Shown: positions 38,521 to 46,034 of the stretch, one piece after another
How the letters are laid out: every line of letters starts with the position of its first letter
Position numbering within the stretch: the stretch's first letter is position 1
NCBI RefSeq assembly: GCF_036924535.1
Contig: NZ_JAZHRT010000001.1
Coordinates: 682,001-746,000, forward strand
From: Bradyrhizobium sp. AZCC 2262
Lineage (GTDB): Bacteria > Pseudomonadota > Alphaproteobacteria > Rhizobiales > Xanthobacteraceae
Direction: 5' to 3'
DNA: 64,000 nt
Notes under the pieces: generated by a model
Seen by the model: the letters and a program-made list of their open reading frames with translations, nothing else
Database searches by the model: none
Told to the model about the DNA's origin: nothing
Made by a program: the position numbers and the translations under genes

Positions 38521-39425
38521 GCCACTTCCGCAACGCGCTTGTCCTGCCAGATCATCCGCTCGAACGCGGTCGCTGCAGGGATTTCTATTCGCCCGGGTAC
38601 CTTCAATTGCCACAGCGTGCGCTCGATCTGCAGGTCGCGCATTGGCACGACCTTCAGCCGGCCAAGCGTGACCTGATCGGAAATCGTGGCGCTGGAGACG
38701 ATGGCGACGCCGAGGCCGGCGGCGACCGCCTGCTTGATTGCCTCGGTGCTGCCGATCTCCAGTGTGCGCCTGGGTTCGATGCCCTTGGCGGCCAGCGCCT
38801 GCGCCACCACCTCGCGGGATCCGGAACCGGGCTCGCGCACAATCAGGACTTCATCGCAAAGCGCCGCGCCGTCGATCCCACGCTCGGTCGCCGCGAAGCG
38901 GTGCCGCGCATCGACGATCAGGCTCATCACGTCGGTGCGCCAGGCATGGCTCTCGAGCTCATCATCTTCGACCGGACCTTCGACCAGTGCGATCTCGATG
39001 TCATGCGCCAGCATGAGGTCGGCGATGTCCCTGGTATTGGCGATCACGAGATGCAGATCGATCCCGGGATAGTTTCGGTGAAACGTCCCGAGATAGTCCG
39101 ATATCATGTAGGTCGCGATCGTGGTGGATGCGCCGATGCGCAGCGATCCGCTGTCGAGATTGCGCAGCGACAATAACTCGTCCTCCGCCGCGCGCTCGGC
39201 CGCAAACAGCGTTTCCGCGTGCCGCACCAGCGCCTTTCCCTCCCGTGTCGGCCGCACGCCCTTCGGCGTCCGGTCGAGCAGGCGGCAGCCGACCTGAAGC
39301 TCGAAATCCCGCACCCCCTTCGAGATCGCCGGCTGGCTGATATGAAGGGCGTCGGCTGCGCGCGAGAAGCTCCCGGTTCTCACCACCGTCGTGAACAGGC
39401 GCAGCAAGTGCAGGTTCAAGGACAT
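38517..39425 (-). CDS. LysR family transcriptional regulator
   Basis: 302 residues, the usual LysR length. The N-terminal winged HTH is LFTTVVRTGSFSRAADALHISQPAISKGV (about residues 9-37), followed by a co-inducer-binding domain. It is divergent from the YeiH-like permease with 85 bases between, a layout in which the regulator usually controls the neighbour. Confidence 0.9.
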   Translation of the reverse strand: MSLNLHLLRLFTTVVRTGSFSRAADALHISQPAISKGVRDFELQVGCRLLDRTPKGVRPTREGKALVRHAETLFAAERAAEDELLSLRNLDSGSLRIGASTTIATYMISDYLGTFHRNYPGIDLHLVIANTRDIADLMLAHDIEIALVEGPVEDDELESHAWRTDVMSLIVDARHRFAATERGIDGAALCDEVLIVREPGSGSREVVAQALAAKGIEPRRTLEIGSTEAIKQAVAAGLGVAIVSSATISDQVTLGRLKVVPMRDLQIERTLWQLKVPGRIEIPAATAFERMIWQDKRVAEVA

Positions 39426-39490
39426 AGCTTCCCTTTATCGAGCCAGATCGAAAAGATATTACCTAACTATCGCCATCTGACGCATAGATT

Positions 39491-39507
39491 TTTCTCCCCG
39501 GGAGAAA
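39491..39507. promoter_or_regulatory. 17-base inverted repeat at the yeiH start (candidate operator)
   Basis: tttctccc and gggagaaa are perfect inverted arms around a single centre base. The right arm is also the ribosome site (GGGAG) of the GTG start at 39511. A one-base loop cannot form RNA, so a DNA operator, possibly for the divergent LysR protein, is the better reading. Confidence 0.45.
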
Positions 39508-39510
39508 TTA

Positions 39511-40572
39511 GTGCCGCAGGACGAGGAATTTTCCGCCCCAGGAAATGGGCCGGCTACCAGCATGACCCGTCTTGCAGCGCTCATTCCTGGCGTGCTGCTT
39601 TGCATCGTCGTCGCCGGCGTCTCGGCAGCGCTCGAAGCCGCGGAACGGCACCTGTTCGCGCATCCCTATGTGGAGGCGCTGGTACTGGCGATCCTGCTCG
39701 GCATGGCCGTGCGCAGCTTCTGGAATCCGCCCGAGCGCTGGCAGGCCGGCATCGCCTTCAGCGCCAAGCAGCTGCTCGAGGTGGCCGTGATGCTGCTCGG
39801 CGCGTCCATCAGCTTTGCCGCGATCGCAGCGTCCGGCGCTGCCTTGCTCGGCGCGATTGCCGCGACTGTGGTCGTGACTTTGGCTCTGAGCTTCGGTATC
39901 AGCCGCATGCTCGGCCTGTCGACGCGGCTCGCGATCCTGATCGCCTGCGGCAATTCCATCTGCGGCAATTCGGCGATTGCAGCGGTCGCGCCGGTCATCG
40001 GCGCCGATAGCGACGACATCGCGTCCTCGATCTCCTTTACCGCGATACTCGGCGTGATGATGGTGTTGGGGCTGCCGCTGCTGATTCCGCTATTGCAATT
40101 ATCCGCGACGCAATACGGAATTCTTGCCGGCCTCACGGTCTACGCCGTCCCGCAAGTGCTTGCCGCAACGGTGCCGGCGGGGCTCGTGAGCACGCAGATC
40201 GGCACGCTGGTGAAATTGATGCGCGTATTGATGCTGGGACCGATCGTGGTGGGGCTTTCGTTGCTCGCCCCGCGTCTGCCTGGCGGCGTGCGCGGCAAGA
40301 CAACGGTCGGCTTCTTCCGGCTCGTGCCCTGGTTCATCCTCGGCTTTCTCGCGCTTTCCGTTCTGCGCTCGCTCGATATCGTGCCCGCAACGGTGGCCGG
40401 CCCGCTGACTGCGGTCACCGGCTTCCTCACGGTCGTGTCGATGGCGGCGCTCGGCCTCGGCGTCGACGTGCGCGTTCTCGCCACCGTCGGCGGCAAAGTG
40501 ACGGCGGCCGTGACGCTGTCGCTGATGCTCCTGCTCGCGATCAGCATCGGGCTGATTCATCTGTTCAACTGA
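39511..40572 (+). CDS. YeiH/UPF0324 family putative sulfate-exporter-type permease
   Basis: 353 residues. GTG 39511 has GGGAG seven bases upstream; ATG 39562 is an alternative start. About ten hydrophobic segments, with the family's CGNSICGNSAIAAVAPVI block and the second-half repeat around FILGFLALSVLRSLDIVP. Members are inner-membrane proteins often paired with LysR genes and annotated as sulfate exporters, though the evidence for transport is thin. The pairing with a divergent LysR gene is retained here. Confidence 0.87.
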   Translation: MPQDEEFSAPGNGPATSMTRLAALIPGVLLCIVVAGVSAALEAAERHLFAHPYVEALVLAILLGMAVRSFWNPPERWQAGIAFSAKQLLEVAVMLLGASISFAAIAASGAALLGAIAATVVVTLALSFGISRMLGLSTRLAILIACGNSICGNSAIAAVAPVIGADSDDIASSISFTAILGVMMVLGLPLLIPLLQLSATQYGILAGLTVYAVPQVLAATVPAGLVSTQIGTLVKLMRVLMLGPIVVGLSLLAPRLPGGVRGKTTVGFFRLVPWFILGFLALSVLRSLDIVPATVAGPLTAVTGFLTVVSMAALGLGVDVRVLATVGGKVTAAVTLSLMLLLAISIGLIHLFN

Positions 40573-40611
40573 CGGTCCGCCCGGTTGGCAGCGCGGGATC
40601 GTTCGAACCGA

Positions 40612-41454
40612 TCAGTCCAGCCTGAAGCCGATGCGCCTCGCATAGGCGCCAAAATCCGCGCGCTCGGGGCGGGCATATTGCCGTGCCTTATCTTCCGACC
40701 AGCCATAGGTATCGGCCAATCCGAACTCCCTGACATAGCGCTGAGCCGCGTAAGGCTGGGCCGCCTCGCGGCGCCGATCATAGGCCTCGATGGCATCATC
40801 GAGGCCGTCTTCGAGAAATGCGTTGTGATGCACGGTCACGGACAGCGGAAGCCGCATGCTGAGTTTCGGCGCCTCTGCAGGATATCCCACGGCGAGGCCG
40901 GCTACCGGGAAAACATGGTCGGGAAGTTTCAGGAGCCGTGACAGCGCGTCGGAGTGATTGCGGACCGCGCTAACCGGACAGACGCCAAGGCCTTCGGCTT
41001 CGGCCGCGATCACGAACGCGGACAAGGCAATCGCCGCATCGACCGCGGCGTTGAAGAAGGCATCGAGGTGATCGTTGGCGAAATGCCTGTCGCGCAATGC
41101 GTGGATTCGGCGCTGTCGTCGATTGTTGCCGCAGAAGATGAGAAGGTTCGGAACGCCTGCAAGCCATTTCTGGCCTAACGGGCCGTCGGCGAGGAGCGCT
41201 CCGATCTGGGATTTCAGGGACGGCGAGTCGATGATGATGATGTCGCGCTGCTGGAGATCGCTTTTGGTCGGAGCGCATAGCGCCAGCGCACATAGCCGCC
41301 GCAAGGTCCGATCCGGAATGATATCGGACCGGAATTTTCGTACCGAGCCGCGAGCCGCCAACTGACGGAGAAGGGGTGGGGCGTCGCCGCCGAATTCCAC
41401 ATCCGCAGCGTCGGGACCGAAGCGATCGACAAGCGGGGTTTTCGAATTGGACAT
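40612..41454 (-). CDS. nitroreductase family protein
   Basis: 280 residues. It matches the FMN-dependent nitroreductase fold: RGSVRKFRSDIIPDRTLRRLCALALCAPTKSDLQQRDIIII at residues ~34-75 and AFVIAAEAEGLGVCPVSAVRNH near residue 155, where the flavin phosphate binds. Members reduce nitro groups, quinones or flavins with NAD(P)H; the substrate is unknown. It is transcribed away from the acyl-CoA dehydrogenase gene, with ~115 bases between. Confidence 0.87.
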   Translation of the reverse strand: MSNSKTPLVDRFGPDAADVEFGGDAPPLLRQLAARGSVRKFRSDIIPDRTLRRLCALALCAPTKSDLQQRDIIIIDSPSLKSQIGALLADGPLGQKWLAGVPNLLIFCGNNRRQRRIHALRDRHFANDHLDAFFNAAVDAAIALSAFVIAAEAEGLGVCPVSAVRNHSDALSRLLKLPDHVFPVAGLAVGYPAEAPKLSMRLPLSVTVHHNAFLEDGLDDAIEAYDRRREAAQPYAAQRYVREFGLADTYGWSEDKARQYARPERADFGAYARRIGFRLD

Positions 41455-41569
41455 CTCGAAGGTCTCCAGACTTGAACGTCGGGATCATAAATTATTTGGT
41501 TGCGTTTTGGAGCACTTCGGAGCCGAATGATCGAAAAGATCGCGCCGTTTTCGGCGGAGGATGATTGCA

Positions 41570-42781
41570 ATGGATATGAAACTAACGCCCGAGCAAACCA
41601 AGCTCCGCAGCGCTGCGCGTGAATTGGCCGAAACCGAATTCGCGCCGAAGGCGGCGGAGATCGATCGAACCGAAGCCTACCCTTTCGACAACGTGGCTGC
41701 TCTGAAGGCCGCGGGCTTCATGGGCTATACAATTCCGACATCCTACGGCGGTCGGGGAGGAAGTTATTTCGAGGCCGCCCTGATCATCGAGGAAATGGCG
41801 CGGGTATGCGGGGCGACGGGACGCATTACGGTTGAAGCCAACATGGGCGCCATCTCCGCGGTCATGCAGTATGGCACCGAGAAGCAGAAGCGGATGGGAG
41901 CTGATCTCGTTCTTTCGGGCGACAAGCCGGCGATCTGCATCACCGAGCCGGAAGCCGGATCGGCCGCGACCGAGATGACGACGCGTGCGGACAAGCACGG
42001 CAACACGTATGTCATCCGAGGCAAGAAGCACTGGATCACGGGCGGCGGGGTTTCCAAACTCCACCTGATCTTCGCCCGGGTATTCGATGAGCGAGGTGAG
42101 GAGCAGGGGATCGGCGGATTCCTCGCACTCAAGGGGACGCCCGGCCTGACCGTCGGCAAACGCGAACCCGCAATGGGGCTCCGCGGCATCCCTGAAACAG
42201 AGATCATCTTCGAAAACCTGGAAGTTCAGGACGATATGCTGGTGCTGCCGCCGCGCGGGCTTCGGCGCGGCTTTGCGGACCTTATCGACGCATACAACAG
42301 CCAGCGGGTCGGGGCCGGTACAGTCGCGCTCGGGCTCGCGCAGGGTGCGTTTGAGAAGGCCATGGCCTTCGTGAAAGAACGCAAGCAGTTCGGTCGCCCT
42401 ATCGCCGAATTCCAGGGCCTGCAGTGGATGCTGGCCGACATGGCGGTCGCGCTCAATGCGGCGAGGCTGTCGCTTCATCAGGCAGCGCTTAGCGCGGATC
42501 CTTTTCCGGATCCTCTTCTCGCGGCGCAGGCGAAGATCATCGCTTCCGAGACGGCCAATACGGTCACGAACCAGGCGCTCCAACTGTTCGGCGCCAGGGG
42601 CTACTCGCGGGACTATCCGCTCGAACGGATGGTTCGGGATGCCCGCATGTTCACAATTGCCGGCGGCACGGCACAGGTGCTGAGGACGCTGGTGGCATCC
42701 AGGATTCTCGACACAAAAATCCCGCAGACCCGCAACGGATATTTGGAAGCGGTTCAGGCTCCGTCCCTCGCGGCGAAGTAA
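41570..42781 (+). CDS. acyl-CoA dehydrogenase homologue without the standard catalytic glutamates
   Basis: 403 residues from ATG 41570; the ATG at 41561 touches the GGAGG directly, which is too close. The ACAD fold is clear: CITEPEAGSAATEMTTRADK with the FAD and substrate loop, and ERKQFGRPIAEFQGLQWMLADM. The catalytic glutamate in the usual YEGT motif near the C-terminus is absent: the aligned segment reads AGGTAQVLR. The alternative glutamate position (isovaleryl type, helix G) is Q245 (AYNSQRVG). An arginine stands at 85. Family knowledge: 3-sulfinopropanoyl-CoA desulfinases lack the base and carry R and Q at about these positions. I infer a possible desulfinase, not a normal dehydrogenase. 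Confidence 0.8.
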   Translation: MDMKLTPEQTKLRSAARELAETEFAPKAAEIDRTEAYPFDNVAALKAAGFMGYTIPTSYGGRGGSYFEAALIIEEMARVCGATGRITVEANMGAISAVMQYGTEKQKRMGADLVLSGDKPAICITEPEAGSAATEMTTRADKHGNTYVIRGKKHWITGGGVSKLHLIFARVFDERGEEQGIGGFLALKGTPGLTVGKREPAMGLRGIPETEIIFENLEVQDDMLVLPPRGLRRGFADLIDAYNSQRVGAGTVALGLAQGAFEKAMAFVKERKQFGRPIAEFQGLQWMLADMAVALNAARLSLHQAALSADPFPDPLLAAQAKIIASETANTVTNQALQLFGARGYSRDYPLERMVRDARMFTIAGGTAQVLRTLVASRILDTKIPQTRNGYLEAVQAPSLAAK

Positions 42782-42949
42782 GCTCTTGCGGCGGTTCACA
42801 CCGCCGATCAAGGTTGGCGTTTATCGAGCGGTTGTTACGTCGAGGGTATGCGAAGCATGCACCACTGAATCAAAAGTCCCCGCCAACGGCGAGGATTTTT
42901 GTCAATCGTCTGTGACCGCCATCAGGCGGCCTCTCTGCAGCCGATTTGT

Positions 42950-43135
42950 TTATCGCCGCATCGCCTTTTGCGGCGGCTCTACCATTTTCTCGCGCTCGAC
43001 GACAGGCGGGCTAAGGACGCGTGCCACGAGTTCGGCTTGCGCTACCTTCTCTCGCAGAGAAATCACTTCCGACATTTTTTGGAAGAGCTGGTCCCGCGGG
43101 AGGCTACGCTGGTTTCTTGGCTGCTTCATACGCAT
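42950..43135 (-). CDS. small helical protein with disturbed start, 61 residues
   Basis: The frame reads MRMKQPRNQRSLPRDQLFQK then a coiled-coil-like stretch LREKVAQAELVARVL. It is charged and helical, so it looks like a real protein. The in-frame ATG at 43135 lies inside a 16-bp tandem duplication (43125-43156) and has no ribosome site near it. The duplication moves the GGAG site away, so the gene may now be poorly translated or a pseudogene. No family recognised. Confidence 0.45.
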   Translation of the reverse strand: MRMKQPRNQRSLPRDQLFQKMSEVISLREKVAQAELVARVLSPPVVEREKMVEPPQKAMRR

Positions 43136-43156
43136 TCAACTTCATACGCATTCAAC
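43125..43156. repeat. 16-bp perfect tandem duplication
   Basis: ttcatacgcattcaac occurs twice in direct tandem with no difference. It duplicates the start of the minus-strand small gene at 42950-43135. Confidence 0.95.
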
Positions 43157-43501
43157 GGCTCCGCAAAAGGCCTGCAAAGTGCAGACTCGCCGTGCGGCAC
43201 ATTTTGGGCGCAAACGAGGCATTTCCTTGCTTTCAGCCCAGCGTTACGAAGTTCGCGATAGCCGGGGTCGCCACTAAGGCGACCTTATCATATGTCGGTG
43301 GCTATCACTCGCTCATGTGAGCGGTTGCTTTGGGCTGTCACGGCAACAGTTCGAGAGTGCAGCGCGTTTCTGACGCTGGCGGGTTTTTCGATAACTGTGA
43401 TGATGCAGTGCACAACCTTAAATCGGCCCCAATCTTCTTCGCCAATCGTTGACTGGTGGGCAGCGTTCCTGAGTCTCAGAAATCAAAAGAGGACAGACGC
43501 G
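43157..43501. other. intergenic stretch with nothing identified
   Basis: About 345 bases of mixed composition. The short ORFs in it look like chance frames. I see no hairpin, promoter or RNA gene. Confidence 0.4.
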
Positions 43502-43594
43502 ATGGCGAACGCACTACAAATAAACTTTGCTCTCTGGGGGATGATTGGCTGCGCAGCATTCAAGTCTGTGCAGTTCGTCCAATATCTGAACTGA
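43502..43594 (+). CDS. very small hydrophobic protein, 30 residues
   Basis: ATG 43502 has AAGAGGA upstream at a good distance. The peptide is MANALQINFALWGMIGC then AAFKSVQFVQYLN, essentially one amphipathic or membrane helix. It ends exactly where the convergent small gene at 43595 begins its last codon. It resembles short hypothetical proteins I have seen in Bradyrhizobium (memory only). Confidence 0.55.
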   Translation: MANALQINFALWGMIGCAAFKSVQFVQYLN

Positions 43595-43768
43595 TCAAGC
43601 AAGTACCAGTTTCGCAACCTCAGCTGCGGCCCAGCTGAACGCGGAGAGCCAGCCGAGCATCGCGACGGCGGCTGCGGTCAGATAGCAGGCTACCAAAACG
43701 CGCTGTTTCCATGTGCCTCTGCTCACGGCTGCTGCTTTAATGGACCTGATTTCGGGGCGGCTGTGCAT
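43595..43768 (-). CDS. small single-pass membrane protein, 57 residues
   Basis: ATG 43768 follows GGGAG. The N-terminus is basic (MHSRPEIRSIKAAAVSRGTW), followed by a membrane helix LVACYLTAAAVAMLGWLSAF and a short tail, the positive-inside layout of a small inner-membrane protein. It is convergent with the 30-residue gene and lies 42 bases downstream of the 28-residue gene on the same strand. Function unknown. Confidence 0.6.
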   Translation of the reverse strand: MHSRPEIRSIKAAAVSRGTWKQRVLVACYLTAAAVAMLGWLSAFSWAAAEVAKLVLA

Positions 43769-43810
43769 GATGCTACTCCCTTGATGCGTCGGGCCATCTC
43801 TAGCCTGCGA

Positions 43811-43897
43811 CTAATGGGTGCGATACGCGTCCAGCGCGTGAGCGGCGAAGATCACAACGCTAATGAGCGTGAGAATACCTGCTGTTGCCTCCATCAT
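43811..43897 (-). CDS. very small single-pass membrane protein, 28 residues
   Basis: ATG 43897 follows GGGAGG at seven bases, a strong site. The peptide MMEATAGILTLISVVIFAAH then ALDAYRTH is almost one helix with a polar tail. The strong ribosome site makes a chance frame unlikely. Probably co-transcribed with the 57-residue gene. Function unknown. Confidence 0.6.
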   Translation of the reverse strand: MMEATAGILTLISVVIFAAHALDAYRTH

Positions 43898-44388
43898 TGC
43901 TCGACCTCCCGCTGACCCATTGCGGCGAGGTAACTGCTACGTGACTGGTTCCAAATCAATTCGAAGAAAAACTGCATTTTGGCCATCCCCTGCTTGTTGG
44001 AGATGAGGATACCCAGCCCTTTGTTTCAGGGTGGTTTCGTCGGCTCCGGAAAACGGTTTCGTCCCACGGACCGGCTGCTCGAAGGCGACGCCTTCGGGAT
44101 CGTTCTCAAACAACGGCGCCAGCCGGCGGGGGGATAGGCTGGGGCGGACATCCCATGTACCGGTGCCGCGTCATCCCGCGGTGGCCGCCACCAGCGGTTC
44201 CAGCTTTAACCTCCAGCCGCGGCATCAATACTAACGGGCGAATTTCGTTGCTCTGGACCTCTGAGCCAATAACCTGCAGTCGCCGGACGCGGGGCATATC
44301 CCACCGCTCCATGCTCGGCGACTTCAATACCTGCATTGATGTCCGATCAGGCGAACAGCGAAACGTGCTCTTTCAGGACTGGCATCGC
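43898..44388. other. stretch of ~490 bases with no supported gene
   Basis: Several short frames cross it on both strands without protein-like composition or a ribosome site. It is less GC-rich at the left edge. I cannot name anything in it. Confidence 0.4.
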
Positions 44389-44595
44389 ATGACGACCGTG
44401 AACAATCACCCGGAGACGTGGAGCTCAAAGCCTGCAGGGGCGGAATTTTGGCACCTCTGGACCGTGATCATTCCGAGGCGATCAATTGCCGGCCGCCTGG
44501 TGCGCGGGCGCGTGTGGCGCCGACATGACGGGCGTCGCTGGCGGTATAAAGAGTTTGTAGACAACCAGCAGGGTCGGGATGGCACCGGGTCCTAA
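44389..44595 (+). CDS. small basic protein, paralogue of 10668-10859
   Basis: 68 residues from ATG 44389; a longer frame to 44155 is unsupported. The C-terminal half (VIIPRRSIAGRLVRGRVWRR and on) is nearly identical to the protein at 10668-10859, while the N-terminal ~25 residues differ. It is highly positive, so a nucleic acid or surface interaction is possible, but this is a guess. Its end overlaps the PilZ gene by 17 bases. Confidence 0.5.
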   Translation: MTTVNNHPETWSSKPAGAEFWHLWTVIIPRRSIAGRLVRGRVWRRHDGRRWRYKEFVDNQQGRDGTGS

Positions 44596-44842
44596 TAACG
44601 ATCGGCGATTAGTTGGCCGGACGCGCATCGAGAAAGGCGCTCTGCTTTTCTTCAAGGGCCAACTCGGGGTCCGCGCCTGCGATGTCACCGATGTGACGAA
44701 TCGTGGCGCAGGAATTCGAACGCACGATTTGTCCGTGCTGCCGACCAGCTTCGACCTGACCTTCGATAATTTTCGCGCCGTCCGAAAATGCCGCCTGATT
44801 TGGCGTGAAGGCGATTTCCTCGGCTTGGCTTTCGAGAGCTAG
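44579..44842 (+). CDS. PilZ-domain protein, 87 residues
   Basis: A single PilZ domain: the RRLVGR arginine patch at residues 9-14, CDVTDVTNRGAGIRT as the D-x-S/T-x-x-G motif (threonine in place of serine) and CRLIWREGDFLGLAF at the end. PilZ domains bind cyclic di-GMP and alter the activity of a partner. There is no attached output domain. The ATG lies inside the end of the preceding small gene. It stands near an exopolysaccharide cluster, the kind of target PilZ proteins often control. Confidence 0.75.
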   Translation: MAPGPNNDRRLVGRTRIEKGALLFFKGQLGVRACDVTDVTNRGAGIRTHDLSVLPTSFDLTFDNFRAVRKCRLIWREGDFLGLAFES

Positions 44843-44964
44843 CGGCACACTGGACGCCTTGCTCGACCGATTGCGACCGCTATGCATGGCCCCGAAACCT
44901 TGCGGTGCAGTCATGACAATCGACACACCCTATGTTCCCGCGCGGTGCGGAGCCCCAGGATTAG

Positions 44965-45192
44965 CCAATCTACCCTCGGATTGATTTCCCCGAGGAGTTC
45001 TTTCAAGCGCTGGGACGGGCCCGCAAGGCCGCCAGGGGCGAAATAGAACGCCTTATCGGCTGGCTCGATTCCATGATTGACCAGGGGGAGGGGGTTGGAT
45101 GGCTGGGCGACCCGGCAGAAGACGGCGGTGACTACGAGCCACGGGTTGGAAGCACCGAAGCCATGAAGCAAACGGCGTGGGGGCGGCCTTGA
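44965..45192 (+). pseudogene. remnant of a short conserved protein gene lacking a start
   Basis: The frame reads YPRIDFPEEFFQALGRARKA, then GEIERLIGWLDSMIDQ and later DYEPRVGSTEAMKQTAWGRP before a stop. The composition is protein-like and matches my recollection of longer Bradyrhizobium hypothetical proteins with an acidic C-terminal part. A TAG stop lies just before it (44962-44964), with no ATG, GTG or TTG in the first part, so the start is lost and the tail is cut. A rare non-standard start is the other reading. Confidence 0.5.
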
Positions 45193-45348
45193 AGTGCGGC
45201 ACGAGCGAGACAGCCCGCCGGCTCACGCCGGAGAAAGTCCGGTGTTGGTTTCTCCGGTTCGGGATCTTGGCGTGGGTATTGCTATGCACCGTCTATAGGC
45301 CGCCAAGTTTTCAAGGTGTGCCAAACTCGACCATTTGGACGTCACAAT

Positions 45349-45618
45349 ATGAAACACCAGCGCCATCTTGGGAGTGTCAACGCCGTGCGGGAGGCAACCC
45401 AAGTAACCATCTTGATTGCCGATCTCTCCCGGATCGTTGATCTCCTTAACGCAGATATTGCCGCCAGAGAACAGGAAGCCGGAGTCAGCGATCCTGCCCG
45501 CCCGGGATACCCCGCCCTTGCCAGAGAACTGAGAGCACGTCGGGACAATCTGCTGGAAACTATCGACGCGCTCCGGCGGCGGTCGGTTCAGCCAATCGAA
45601 TTTGGTCATCGCATGTAG
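45349..45618 (+). CDS. small helical protein, 89 residues
   Basis: From ATG 45349 (or GTG 45316). It is mostly charged helix: VTILIADLSRIVDLLNADIA and LARELRARRDNLLETIDALRRRS. It has the length and composition of a short regulatory or structural protein, but I recognise no family. The ribosome site is weak. Confidence 0.5.
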   Translation: MKHQRHLGSVNAVREATQVTILIADLSRIVDLLNADIAAREQEAGVSDPARPGYPALARELRARRDNLLETIDALRRRSVQPIEFGHRM

Positions 45619-45727
45619 CCGCGCCAGAGGCGAAATGAGGAATTTGCCGTCGGCATTGACAGCCGGTCACAGGGGCGACACGCTACGTTTTTAGACTTCC
45701 TCAACGTTATATTATTTTAGGTATAAA

Positions 45728-45931
45728 ATGATCATTCGGGAACATTTGGTTCGGTTACGAACCCATCGCAATAACGTTCAACGCTACCGCGGGCTGCTGG
45801 AAACCAGTCTTGCGGATTTTGAGCGCCGGTTCATCGAAAAGCGGCTTTCGGAAGAGCAGCTGGCGATCGAGAACTTGGCTGCCAGGATTGCAGCACCGCT
45901 GAATACTCAACCGCACCCGCACGGGGCCTGA
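45728..45931 (+). CDS. small helical protein, 67 residues
   Basis: MIIREHLVRLRTHRNNVQRY then ETSLADFERRFIEKRLSEEQ, a continuous basic-acidic helix. A short AGG precedes the ATG in an AT-rich stretch. It resembles short conserved hypothetical proteins I have seen in Bradyrhizobium (memory only). Function unknown. Confidence 0.6.
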   Translation: MIIREHLVRLRTHRNNVQRYRGLLETSLADFERRFIEKRLSEEQLAIENLAARIAAPLNTQPHPHGA

Positions 45932-46034
45932 TCGAGCCAGCCTGATCTCGCCAGCCCGTCATAGCGGCTTCAGATGCTTCTCTGCATCGCAATTTCCAGC
46001 GGTTTTCCGATGGCATCTTCGCCGCGTTTTGTCT

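Noticed and set aside
44609-44926. Minus-strand ORF of 105 codons opposite the PilZ gene
   Set aside because: The plus-strand PilZ motifs are clear, so this is a shadow, although its composition is not extreme.
45177-45440. Plus-strand ORF of 87 codons with a hydrophobic stretch (FGILAWVLLCTVY)
   Set aside because: It overlaps the start of the better-supported gene at 45349 and the end of the pseudogene, and the tail is non-protein-like.
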